DNA from: JBJXGV01 sp046160485
GTDB taxonomy: Bacteria > Orphanbacterota > Orphanbacteria > JBJXGV01
NCBI GenBank assembly: GCA_046160485.1
Contig: JBJXGV010000028.1
Span: 1-64,000 of the forward strand
DNA length: 64,000 bases
Direction of reading: 5' to 3'
The notes beneath the pieces were generated by a model. It was not told the DNA's origin, did no database searches, and saw only the letters and a program-made list of their open reading frames with translations. Shown here piece after piece: positions 24,056 through 32,511 of the stretch (positions are counted from its first letter, which is position 1; each line of letters opens with the position of its first letter). The position numbers and the translations under genes were made by a program.

Positions 24056-25543
24056 TCAGTCGGTGGCGCCGCCGTCGGTCCGGCGAGCCTTCCGTGGCGT
24101 CGTAAGGCGCATCAAGAACTCTCGCTCTTCGGCGGGGAGAAGTCCTGCCCGCGCGCCCGCGAGAAACGCCGCGGAAAACACACACGCCGCGATGCCGACA
24201 CTCACCGGCGACGAGATCTTCGCCAAAAGTAGCGGCGCCGTCGCGATCGCTGCGAGGGCCGCGCACCCGCCGACGCGCGCAAGGCCGCCCCACGGGATCA
24301 GTGCGCCCGGCTTCGTTCCAAGCGCGCGGCCCGCGATCGCCAGATAGAAAGCGGACTGCGCGTAGGTCGAGACGACGAGCGCGACAGCGGGGCCGACGTA
24401 ACCGATCCGCGGGATCAAGACGAGCGCCAGGCAGAGCGAGAGGACGAGATCGGCGGTCGCGCCGAGCAGCACGGCACGCCCGCGTCCCAGGGCGAGGAGC
24501 ATCGGTGTATACGCGGCGCAGCGTAGTGGCAGAAGGAGCAGATAGACGCGAAACGGCGTGGCGCTCGCGGCGTAGCGCTCCGAGAAGAGCGTGATCATGA
24601 TGTCGCTCGCCATGAGAAGCGCGAACGCGCAGAGGGGAAGTACGAAGAGGCCGGTTCTTAAGATCGCGCGCTGCCAGAGGCGTACGAGCGGCGATTTGTC
24701 AGTCGCCGCGGCGAGGCGCGAAAACTCCGGCATCAGGATTGTCGTCGTCGATGCGAGGAGGATGGCGATGAACGGAATCTCGAATGCGCCGTTTGCGAAG
24801 ATCGCGAATGTTTCGGGATCGAACCGCGATGCGACGAGTGCTTTGTCGAGCCATCCCGATGAGACGCGCACGACTTCGTTCGCACCGAGCGGCAGCGAAT
24901 AGATGAGAAACTCGCGCGGAAGCGTAGCGCGAAGCGTCGGTACGACGCCGCGATACTCGCGCGCGACGGCGGCGAACAGCATCGTAGAGCGGAAGAGGGC
25001 GTACGCCGCGAGGCCGCGATAGATCCAGATCGGATCGGTGCCGAGCATCGCGGGAAGCACCGCGGCGGCGATCATCGCGAGCGAGGCGACGAGTGTGATC
25101 CAGCCCAGCCTCGTGTGGCGGTTCTCGACGACAAGGAACGACTCCAGCGGATTCGCGGGGAGAATCGCGAGGATGTAGACGGCCAGGGCCGGGATGTACC
25201 GCGCCAGATCGGGATTGTTCATAAGACGCGCGAGCCATCCGGCTGCGATCATGAGACCGGCGGCGCCAATCGCGCCGAGCGCGGCGAGCGCGAGCAGCAC
25301 GAGGTTGAGAAATCCTCGCCGGCCTGCCGCGTGCTCGCGCGGTGCGAAGAACGATACGGAGAGCGGGATTCCCGAGAGCAAAACCGTCGCACCGACCGTG
25401 ATGACGAGCCACGCCTGCTGAAACGTTCCGTACTGCGCCGGATCGAGGTGGCGCGCCAGGACCGCGCTCGTCACGACGATCGCGAGCGCGTTCGTGGCGC
25501 GCGCGACGCTGATCACGCCGACTTTTGCGGAGAGCCCGGGCAT
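24056..25543 (-). CDS. Polysaccharide flippase (Wzx/MurJ-like MOP superfamily)
   Basis: About 495 residues from ATG 25543 (GTG 25558 is also in frame). Around 13–14 hydrophobic segments span the whole protein, beginning VARATNALAIVVTSAVLARH and LDPAQYGTFQQAWLVI, the latter a typical Wzx/PST motif. Loops are short and the C-terminus is basic (TTPRKARRTDGG). Such proteins flip lipid-linked oligosaccharides for O-antigen, capsule or exopolysaccharide. No glycosyltransferase genes are nearby. It lies just downstream of the CDF transporter gene on the same strand, so they probably share a promoter. Confidence 0.85.
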   Translation of the reverse strand: MPGLSAKVGVISVARATNALAIVVTSAVLARHLDPAQYGTFQQAWLVITVGATVLLSGIPLSVSFFAPREHAAGRRGFLNLVLLALAALGAIGAAGLMIAAGWLARLMNNPDLARYIPALAVYILAILPANPLESFLVVENRHTRLGWITLVASLAMIAAAVLPAMLGTDPIWIYRGLAAYALFRSTMLFAAVAREYRGVVPTLRATLPREFLIYSLPLGANEVVRVSSGWLDKALVASRFDPETFAIFANGAFEIPFIAILLASTTTILMPEFSRLAAATDKSPLVRLWQRAILRTGLFVLPLCAFALLMASDIMITLFSERYAASATPFRVYLLLLPLRCAAYTPMLLALGRGRAVLLGATADLVLSLCLALVLIPRIGYVGPAVALVVSTYAQSAFYLAIAGRALGTKPGALIPWGGLARVGGCAALAAIATAPLLLAKISSPVSVGIAACVFSAAFLAGARAGLLPAEEREFLMRLTTPRKARRTDGGATD

Positions 25544-25574
25544 CAGGTCGTGGCGCACTCGCGCGCGGTGTTCG

Positions 25575-26525
25575 TCACCGGCTCGCGCGGCTCATCACGG
25601 GGAAGAAGTGCGGCGCGTCATGATCGTCCGTGTGGTCTTCCGCCGATTCGAGGTGCGTGATGACGTGTGCATCGTTCGCGAGCGCACTCTCGATCGCGCG
25701 TTCTATCGCGGACGCCTTCGCGTGCGCCTCTTCGATCGGCGTGCCGCGCGGGAAGAGCAGGTGAAGCTCGACCCAGACAGACTGCCCCGCGCTTCTGTGA
25801 CGCACGCCGTGCCATGTCACGCCGAGGGGGCGCGCCGCGGCTTCGAGCGCGTCGAGCACCGCGCGCTCCGTAGCTGGGCTTCCCTCGTCCATGAGTCCGC
25901 CGATGGAGCGCCGCATCAAGCGCCACCCCGACCAGCAAATGTTGAGGGCAACAAGGATCGCCGCGATCGGATCGAATGGGAGCCAGCCCGTCGCAAGCGT
26001 GAGGAGAAGCCCGGCCACGACGCCGACGCTCGTCCAGCAGTCCGTCAGAACGTGGCGCCCATTCGATTCGACGATGAGTGAACGCGTTTTCTTGCCTTCG
26101 CGAATCAGCCACACGCCCAGCACGCCGTTGGCCAGACCCGCTCCAGCGATGAGGGCGGTTCCCGCGCCGAGAGCTTCGGAGGAGAGTCCGGCGCGCCACT
26201 TGCCGATCGCCGACAGGACGATGAGGATCGCGGCGACGACGATCAGCGCGCCTTCAGCCCCCGCCGAGAAGAACGCAACCTTCTCGTGTCCGTACGTGTG
26301 GTTGCGATCGGGCGGCCTCCGCGAGAGAGCTAGGCTCCACGCGGCGAATCCGACGGCGGCGATATGGATGATCGATTCGAGGGCATCGGAGAGAATCGCG
26401 GGAGAGCCCGTGAGGATGTAGGCGCCGACCTTGACGACGAGAAGGATGAGTCCCATCGCCAATGAGAGCGACATTGCGGCGCGTTCCGCGCGTGCCATCG
26501 CATCCCGTCGCGTCGAATCCGTCAC
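25575..26525 (-). CDS. Cation diffusion facilitator (CDF) metal efflux transporter
   Basis: 316 residues from GTG 26525, with GAGGAGG 8 bases upstream on this strand. Six membrane helices over residues 15–200 and a cytoplasmic ferredoxin-like domain after. TM2 carries SDALESIIHIAA, TM5 carries HVLTDCWTSVGV (HxxxD), and the TM2–TM3 loop has the family motif PPDRNHTYGHEK. The C-terminal end is His/Asp-rich (AEDHTDDHDAPHFF), as often seen in zinc or manganese exporters. In TM2 the usual H/D-xxx-D ligand pair is replaced by Glu and His, so the metal is hard to predict. Confidence 0.9.
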   Translation of the reverse strand: MTDSTRRDAMARAERAAMSLSLAMGLILLVVKVGAYILTGSPAILSDALESIIHIAAVGFAAWSLALSRRPPDRNHTYGHEKVAFFSAGAEGALIVVAAILIVLSAIGKWRAGLSSEALGAGTALIAGAGLANGVLGVWLIREGKKTRSLIVESNGRHVLTDCWTSVGVVAGLLLTLATGWLPFDPIAAILVALNICWSGWRLMRRSIGGLMDEGSPATERAVLDALEAAARPLGVTWHGVRHRSAGQSVWVELHLLFPRGTPIEEAHAKASAIERAIESALANDAHVITHLESAEDHTDDHDAPHFFPVMSRASR

Positions 26526-26563
26526 GAGTGAAGCCTCCTCGTGGCCGTTGAAAAGCCCGCGGC

Positions 26564-26592
26564 ATTCTAACGAAATCCCCTAGGGCCGTCTA
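26564..26592 (-). promoter_or_regulatory. Promoter of the CDF–flippase gene pair
   Basis: On the minus strand TAGACG (26592–26587), 17 bases, TAGAAT (26569–26564). The -35 keeps four of six consensus bases and the -10 five of six. It lies about 40 bases before the CDF start and back-to-back with the promoter at 26594. Confidence 0.5.
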
Positions 26593-26593
26593 T

Positions 26594-26623
26594 TTGACTC
26601 GCGCGGAGGGCGGATGATAGATT
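26594..26623 (+). promoter_or_regulatory. Promoter of the panE-like gene, giving a nearly leaderless transcript
   Basis: TTGACT (26594–26599), an 18-base spacer, TAGATT (26618–26623). The expected transcription start (about 26630) falls at or within a base or two of the GTG start at 26631, so little or no leader would remain. Confidence 0.6.
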
Positions 26624-26630
26624 GCCGCGC

Positions 26631-27545
26631 GTGAATATTCTCGTGATCGGTGCGGGCGCGATCGGCAGCCTCTTTGGCGGCCTCCTCTCGCGCGAAGCGC
26701 GCGTCGTCCTGCAGGGTCCGCACGGCGCGGTCGCGATTCCCCGGCCTGGCATCTCCGTGGCGGACGAAGAGAGCACGCAGGACATCAACATCACGACATT
26801 CGCTGAAGGGCTACCGCCCGGCGAAGAGTACGACCTCGTCATCGTCGCGACGAAAGCGACTGCGAACCGCAAGGTTGCGTTGAGCCTTCGGGCTCACTTG
26901 GGCGAACGCACTCACGTGCTCCTGCTTCAGAACGGAATGGGCAACGAAGACGTCTTCGGACGCGCCGTGCGCCGCGAGAAAATTCTCCGCGGCGTCGTGT
27001 ACGAGGGCGTCGTCCGGCAGAGTCAGTCGCGGATCGTGTGGTGGGGAAAAGGGGTCACGTATCTCGGCTATTACTTCTATCCGTCGCAGAGCCTCGAGGA
27101 TTCGTATCTGGTCGATCTGGCGAGCCTCCTCGGCGCGAGCGGGCTGAAGGCGCGCGTCGCGGCCGATATCCGGCGCGAGGTTTGGAAGAAGCTGATCATC
27201 AACGCGGCGATGAACCCTCTCGGCGCGATCACGGGTTGCGAGAATCGTTCGCTCGTCGAGAATCGCGACACGCGCGAGCTGCTCGGCCATCTCGTACGGG
27301 AGGGCGAACGCGCTGCGCGAATCGAGGGGTACTCGTTCGATCTGGGCGCGAAGGTCGAGGATCTCGCGCGCCGCACGGGGCGAAATCTCAACTCGATGCT
27401 CCAAGACTTCCGGCGGGGGAAGCGGAGCGAAATCGAATTTCTCAACGGATTTCTGATTCGCTATGCCGAAGCGCACAACGAAGACCTCCCGCATCACCGG
27501 TCGCTCACGCTTCTCGTGCGCGCGATCGAGGCACAGTACGAATGA
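26631..27545 (+). CDS. panE: 2-dehydropantoate 2-reductase family protein (PanE/ApbA)
   Basis: 304 residues. The Rossmann NAD(P) motif NILVIGAGAIGSLFGGLL opens the protein. ENRKVALS/LLQNGMGNED lies mid-domain, and the C-terminal helical domain contains the catalytic-Lys segment VWKKLIINAAMNPLGAITG near residue 190. PanE makes pantoate for coenzyme A, although many paralogues have other or unknown substrates, and no other pan gene is present here. GTG 26631 was chosen because it starts exactly at the β-strand; TTG 26622 lies inside the -10 element. Its stop overlaps the next ATG (ATGA). Confidence 0.8.
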   Translation: MNILVIGAGAIGSLFGGLLSREARVVLQGPHGAVAIPRPGISVADEESTQDINITTFAEGLPPGEEYDLVIVATKATANRKVALSLRAHLGERTHVLLLQNGMGNEDVFGRAVRREKILRGVVYEGVVRQSQSRIVWWGKGVTYLGYYFYPSQSLEDSYLVDLASLLGASGLKARVAADIRREVWKKLIINAAMNPLGAITGCENRSLVENRDTRELLGHLVREGERAARIEGYSFDLGAKVEDLARRTGRNLNSMLQDFRRGKRSEIEFLNGFLIRYAEAHNEDLPHHRSLTLLVRAIEAQYE

Positions 27546-29656
27546 GCGCGCTCGCGGGAGCGCGCCGGCGGCGCTTGTCGCGTGGCGGGCTCTTCCTCGC
27601 GCTCTTGGCGGTCCTATCGAACGGCTGCGGGCGGCGTGATGGCGGTGCCCCGGTTCTCGTAGTCGGCATCGATAGCGCGGACTGGGAAATGATTCGCCCG
27701 ATGGTCGATCGCGGCGAGTTGCCGACCATCGCGGGACTTTTGCGCGACGGTGCCTCCGCGCCGTGCACTTCCCTCGAGCCCGCGCTCTCGCCTCTACTTT
27801 GGACGAGCATCGCGACAGGCCGCACGCCCGACGAGCACGGGATTCTCGATTTCATTACGCGCGATCCGCGCACGGGAAAGACTGTGCCGGTGACGAGCAC
27901 GCTGCGGCGCGTCAACGCGATCTGGAATGTCGCAAGCGACGCAGGCAAGAACGTCGGTGCGGTCGGCTGGTTGGCCACTTGGCCCGCGGAAGAAGTGAAC
28001 GGGGTGATGGTGACGGATAGGCTCGCGTTTCATCCATTCGATCCGGCCGCAATGGGCGGCGCTGAGGAGGGCCTGACGTACCCGTCCGAGATTGCCGCGG
28101 AGGTTCAGGCGCTCATGCCAACGCCGGAGTCGATTCCGTTCGATACGCTGAGCCGGTTCCTCGCGATCGAGCGCGAGCAGTTCGACGCGGCGCCTTTCGA
28201 CACGTATCGCCCCGGCCAGCTCATCGGGAATTTCCGGCGGACGTTCGCCGCCGCCGAAGGATATCGCCGCGTGACCGACCATCTCTATGGCCGCGGCGGG
28301 TGGGATCTCTTCCTGACGTACTTCGAGTTCCTCGATGCGACCGCGCACTTGTTTGTCCGGCACATGGACCCGGCGCTCGCGTCGCTGCCGGAGTCGGAGC
28401 GCGCGGCATTTCGCGGCGTCGTCGAAGAAGCGTATCGCTGGCAAGACCGCGTGCTCGGGGAGATTCTTGCGAGGGCGCCGAAGGAGACGATCGTCATTGT
28501 CGTGTCGGACCACGGGTTCCTTTTCGGCGAACGGCGAATTGCCGCGCCCTCGGAAGTGCTCGGCGGCGAGGCCGCGCTGTGGCATCGGAACGAGGGTGTG
28601 ATTCTGCTCGCGGGGCCCGGCGTTCGCAGGGGAGTCTGGCTGCCTCCGGTTTCGATTCTCGATGTCACGCCGACGATCCTCTGGCTCATGGGGCTTCCCG
28701 TGGCACGCGACATGGCCGGGCGTCCGTTCGTCTCCGCGTTCGAGGCCGATTTTATCGAGGATCATCCCGTCGAATTGATCCCGACGTACGAAACGACGCC
28801 GCGCGAAACGGGAACGGTCACCGGATCGGAAGACGAAGCGATCGAGGAGCGGCTGCGCGCGCTCGGGTACCTCGCGTCGGAAGGCGTCAACACCGTCATC
28901 AACAAGGCGATCCTCTATCGCGATCGAGGCGAAGCGGCGGCGTCGCTCGAAGAGTGGAAGAAGGCGAAGGCACTCGCACCGGCGCGCGCCGATGTCGCGG
29001 TTGGACTCGGGTTCGCGCTGTACCAATCAGGCGACCGCGCGGCGGCGCGCACGGAATGGGAGCGCGCGCTCTCGCTCGACGCCAAATCTGTCGAAGCGCA
29101 CGTCAACCTCGGAAACCTTGCCTACGAATTGGGTGATTTCGAGGGTGCGATCGCTCGTTACCGCGCCGCGGTCGCTGCGGATTCGCTCGCGAGCGACGCC
29201 TACGTCAACTTGGCTCAAGTGCATCTCGAGCAGAAGCAGTTCCAGCTCGCGGCGGATGTGCTCGAATCGGCGAAGGCGGTGGCGCCAGGGAACGCGGCGG
29301 TGCGTTACCGGCTCGGTGTCGCGCTTGCCGAGATGGGCGGTCGCGAGAACGCGCTCGGCGAATTCAAGCGCGCGTTGGAGCTCGATCGCGAGCTTCGCGT
29401 GCCGGTCGGTATCTGGATCGGCCGTATCATGATGGGCGCCGGGGATCTCGATGCCGCGATCGCGCAATTCGAGAAGGTAGTCGAGATCGCGCCCGGCGAC
29501 GTCGAGGCGCGGTTGTACCTCGGGCGCGCGCTTCTCGTCGCGAAGCAAGGACAGCGCGCCGGCCAGGCATTCATGCAAGTGCTTCGGATCGATCCCGACA
29601 ACGCGGATGCGAAGGCGGCGCTCGAAGCGCTCGCGCGATCCGCTCCCGGGCGATAA
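27542..29656 (+). CDS. Lipoprotein with alkaline-phosphatase-superfamily domain fused to TPR repeats
   Basis: 704 residues. The signal peptide ends in the segment AVLSNGC, giving a probable lipobox. Residues ~30–430 form a type I phosphodiesterase/phosphatase fold: VLVVGIDSADWEMIRPMVDR, LSPLLWTSIATGRTPDEHGI, DATAHL and IVVSDHGFLFGER carry the metal and nucleophile positions, and AALWHRNEGVILLAGPG follows. Residues ~440–700 hold about seven TPRs (KAILYRDRGEAAASLEEWKK onward). The catalytic half parallels the minus-strand enzyme at 20356–22476. TPRs on a surface or periplasmic phosphodiesterase suggest a docking role; substrate unknown. The start overlaps the panE-like stop. Confidence 0.82.
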   Translation: MSALAGARRRRLSRGGLFLALLAVLSNGCGRRDGGAPVLVVGIDSADWEMIRPMVDRGELPTIAGLLRDGASAPCTSLEPALSPLLWTSIATGRTPDEHGILDFITRDPRTGKTVPVTSTLRRVNAIWNVASDAGKNVGAVGWLATWPAEEVNGVMVTDRLAFHPFDPAAMGGAEEGLTYPSEIAAEVQALMPTPESIPFDTLSRFLAIEREQFDAAPFDTYRPGQLIGNFRRTFAAAEGYRRVTDHLYGRGGWDLFLTYFEFLDATAHLFVRHMDPALASLPESERAAFRGVVEEAYRWQDRVLGEILARAPKETIVIVVSDHGFLFGERRIAAPSEVLGGEAALWHRNEGVILLAGPGVRRGVWLPPVSILDVTPTILWLMGLPVARDMAGRPFVSAFEADFIEDHPVELIPTYETTPRETGTVTGSEDEAIEERLRALGYLASEGVNTVINKAILYRDRGEAAASLEEWKKAKALAPARADVAVGLGFALYQSGDRAAARTEWERALSLDAKSVEAHVNLGNLAYELGDFEGAIARYRAAVAADSLASDAYVNLAQVHLEQKQFQLAADVLESAKAVAPGNAAVRYRLGVALAEMGGRENALGEFKRALELDRELRVPVGIWIGRIMMGAGDLDAAIAQFEKVVEIAPGDVEARLYLGRALLVAKQGQRAGQAFMQVLRIDPDNADAKAALEALARSAPGR

Positions 29657-29692
29657 CGGGATGAGGGTCCCCCATTCGAGAGGAGAAAGAAG

Positions 29693-31111
29693 ATGAAGCA
29701 AGCCGTCGGAGTGATCGGGCTCGCTGTGATGGGTGAGAACCTCGCGCTCAACATCGAGCGCAACGGATTCCCGATTGCTGTTTACAACCGTTCGTTCGAG
29801 AGGACCGATGCGTTCGCGAAGGGCCGCGCGCGTGGAAAGAACGCCGTCGCCTCGCGCACGATCGCGGAGTTCGTTGCCGCGTTGGAACGCCCGCGCCGCA
29901 TCATCCTCATGGTAAAGGCGGGCAAGCCGGTCGACGACGTGCTCGACGAGATCGCGCCGCACCTCGAGCCCGGCGACATCGTCGTCGACGGCGGCAATTC
30001 GCACTTCGTCGATACGGAGCGGCGCGTGGCGCACCTGGCCGCGCGGCAGCTCACGTTCTTCGGGATGGGCGTCAGCGGCGGGGAAGAGGGCGCACTGTGG
30101 GGGCCGAGCATCATGCCGGGCGGCGACGAAGCCGCGTTCCGCCATCTCGAGCCGATCCTCACCAAGATCGCCGCGAAGGCCGATAGCGGGCCGTGCGTGA
30201 CCTATGTCGGGCGCAAGGGCTCCGGGCACTTCGTGAAGATGGTCCACAACGGGATCGAGTACGGCGACATGCAGCTCATCGCCGAGACATACGATTTGAT
30301 GCGGTTCGGGCTCGGCCTCTCGCCGGCGCAGATCGCGGACACGTTCGCGGAGTGGAACGAGGGCGAGCTGAAGTCATACCTGATCGAAATCACCGCGAAG
30401 ATCGTCAACTTCGCGGACGATCTCGGCTCGGGGGCGGTCCTCATCGACAAGATTCTCGACGCCGCCGGTCAGAAGGGGACAGGGAAGTGGACGACGACGA
30501 TCGCGCTCGATCTCGGCGTTGCGATCCCGACGATCACGGCGGCGGTGGACGCGCGAATTCTCTCGGCCGAGAAGGCGCTTCGGACGAACGCGGCCGCGAT
30601 GTATCCGGCGCGGCGCGGCGCGATCGCCACCGATGCGCCGTCGTTTCTCCGCAGCCTCCGCTCGGCGCTCTACGCGTCGAAGATTTGCTCCTACGCGCAG
30701 GGCTTCGATCTTTTGCGGCGCGCGTCGGATCAGTTCGACTACGGCGTGCGTCTCGACGAGATCGCGCGTATCTGGAAGGGCGGCTGCATCATTCGCGCGG
30801 TTTTCCTCGACAAGATCCGCGAGGCGTTCTCGCGCGATGCGGGCCTCGCCAATCTTCTGCTCGACAAAGAGTTTCACGCGGCGATCGAGAACCGGAGCGA
30901 TGATTGGCGCCTTGTCGTGGAGAGCGCGGTTCGCGCGGGAGTCACTCCACCGGCGATCTCCGGTTCGCTCGCGTATTTCGATTCGCTACGGCGCGAGCGG
31001 TTGCCGGCGAATCTCATTCAAGCGCAGCGAGATTTCTTCGGCGCGCACACGTATCAGCGCACGGATCGCGAGGGGACGTTTCATACGGATTGGAGCAAGG
31101 CGAGTCAGTAA
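29693..31111 (+). CDS. gnd: 6-phosphogluconate dehydrogenase, decarboxylating
   Basis: 472 residues, the usual long form. It oxidises 6-phosphogluconate to ribulose 5-phosphate and CO2 with NADP+ in the oxidative pentose phosphate pathway. The cofactor fold is VGVIGLAVMGENLALNIERN, followed by VDGGNSHF and the substrate-binding GMGVSGGEEGALWGPSIMPG near residues 128–147. The catalytic Lys is in GSGHFVKMVHNGIEYGDMQL near 185. A GAGAGGAG ribosome site precedes the ATG, 36 bases after the phosphatase–TPR gene. Confidence 0.97.
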   Translation: MKQAVGVIGLAVMGENLALNIERNGFPIAVYNRSFERTDAFAKGRARGKNAVASRTIAEFVAALERPRRIILMVKAGKPVDDVLDEIAPHLEPGDIVVDGGNSHFVDTERRVAHLAARQLTFFGMGVSGGEEGALWGPSIMPGGDEAAFRHLEPILTKIAAKADSGPCVTYVGRKGSGHFVKMVHNGIEYGDMQLIAETYDLMRFGLGLSPAQIADTFAEWNEGELKSYLIEITAKIVNFADDLGSGAVLIDKILDAAGQKGTGKWTTTIALDLGVAIPTITAAVDARILSAEKALRTNAAAMYPARRGAIATDAPSFLRSLRSALYASKICSYAQGFDLLRRASDQFDYGVRLDEIARIWKGGCIIRAVFLDKIREAFSRDAGLANLLLDKEFHAAIENRSDDWRLVVESAVRAGVTPPAISGSLAYFDSLRRERLPANLIQAQRDFFGAHTYQRTDREGTFHTDWSKASQ

Positions 31112-31121
31112 GCGACTCGCC
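31099..31121. other. Hairpin at the gnd stop codon, between convergent genes
   Basis: GGCGAGTC (31099–31106) pairs with GACTCGCC (31114–31121) around a 7-base loop containing the gnd stop. There is no T-run on either side, so it is at best a weak bidirectional terminator between gnd and the convergent porin gene. Confidence 0.35.
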
Positions 31122-31150
31122 GCGCCGCGGTAACGCCGAGCGCGTCCCGG

Positions 31151-32497
31151 CTAGAAGCGGAACGCGCTCGAAACGAATACGCGCGTGAGGTCGCGCTCTT
31201 CCGTGTAGATCGACGACTCGCGGCTGAACGACCCCGTTTGGAGCGCGACGTCGACAGTCAGCACCGTGTCGATTAGGATTCCCGCGCCGAGCGTCAAGAA
31301 ATTGCGATCTCGGTCGACTTCGACCTCGACGTCTCGGCCGGTGGTCGGAATGCGCAGGCGGAACGGGACCGGGTCGTGAAGGAAGCCCGCGCGCACCCGA
31401 AACGGCGACCGCCCGACGAGGTACTCCGCACCCAAACTGATCGAGACGTTGTCCTCGTATTGCGATTGAAGCCCGCGATTGCCGAGCGGATTTTGATCGA
31501 AGGCAATCTGACTCCAGTCCGTGTAGCGTCCGTCGAGCGCGACCGTAAGACCGCCAGTCGCGACCGCGCCGCCGATCCCGAACGAAGGCGGGAAATCGAT
31601 CTTGTCTTCGAACGCGATCTCGGAGAGCGGGGAGAATATCTCGGTGCCGTTGTCGAGCACCGTGAGGTCGTCGAACACCTGCGTGCCTTCGAGCGTGAGC
31701 GCCATCTTCGTGCGCGCCGTCGCTCCGATGCGAACGTTCGGGTTTACACGGTAGAGGATTCCGAAGTTCGCCGAGACACCCGAGATCTCGGTCTGCGTCT
31801 CGATGATGTCGTCGAGCCGTAGTGTGTCGGGATTCGCGTTGTCGATGTCCTCGGTGACCTGATTGATCGCGATGTCGTCGTTGCCGTCGTGGATGTAGAG
31901 CGCGCCACCGACATAGAGCCGTGGCGATGCCTCCGCCGCGAGCGCGAAACCCCAGCCCGAGAGTTTCCCCGACTCCGAAATCGTGTCGTGATACTCGAGC
32001 CTCTGTCCCGCCGGCCCCTCACGCGTGAGAATCTCGAGATCCTGATCGTAGTTGCGGAACTGATCGTTCCCCATCGCGATCACGAGCGAGCCGCGGTAAG
32101 TCGGGAATGGATAGACGAAGCGAGCGTTTCCGAAGCGCGTAGATCTGTTCGAGACGTTCGACGAGAACCCCGAGAGTTCGCTCGTGAACTCACTGCGGTC
32201 GTGAGTCATCGTGGCCGACAGTTCGATGCGGCGCATCTGCGCGAGTCCCGCTGGATTCCAGTAGATCGCCGACGCATCCTCGGATATCGCGAGTCCCGCG
32301 CCTCCCATCCCCATCGGACGTGCGTCCGTGCCCGTCAGAAGCGGGAGCGGAATCTCGGATGCGAGATCGGGAAGTGTCTGGGCGGTTGCCTCCGAGCCGA
32401 ATACGCTGAAACTGAGGACGGCAATCGCAACACCAAAGAGGCGCGCGCAGCCGATGACGCGCGCGGCGACCGAACACCGCGAGTGCGAATTCCGCAT
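31151..32497 (-). CDS. Outer-membrane β-barrel of the OmpP1/FadL (PorV-like) type
   Basis: 448 residues. A signal peptide (about 20–40, ending EATAQ) is followed by the family start TDARPMGMGGAGLAISEDAS and AIYWNPAGLAQMRRIELS, the hallmark of FadL/TodX/PorV/UPF0164 barrels. The rest alternates β-strands and ends in Phe (VFVSSAFRF), the outer-membrane insertion signal read by BamA. FadL-type barrels take up hydrophobic compounds, while PorV-type members act in type IX secretion; sequence alone does not decide. AGGAGAG lies 9 bases before the ATG on this strand. The cytochrome lipoprotein gene is 14 bases upstream. Confidence 0.82.
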   Translation of the reverse strand: MRNSHSRCSVAARVIGCARLFGVAIAVLSFSVFGSEATAQTLPDLASEIPLPLLTGTDARPMGMGGAGLAISEDASAIYWNPAGLAQMRRIELSATMTHDRSEFTSELSGFSSNVSNRSTRFGNARFVYPFPTYRGSLVIAMGNDQFRNYDQDLEILTREGPAGQRLEYHDTISESGKLSGWGFALAAEASPRLYVGGALYIHDGNDDIAINQVTEDIDNANPDTLRLDDIIETQTEISGVSANFGILYRVNPNVRIGATARTKMALTLEGTQVFDDLTVLDNGTEIFSPLSEIAFEDKIDFPPSFGIGGAVATGGLTVALDGRYTDWSQIAFDQNPLGNRGLQSQYEDNVSISLGAEYLVGRSPFRVRAGFLHDPVPFRLRIPTTGRDVEVEVDRDRNFLTLGAGILIDTVLTVDVALQTGSFSRESSIYTEERDLTRVFVSSAFRF

Positions 32498-32511
32498 TGC
32501 TGGGATCTCTC

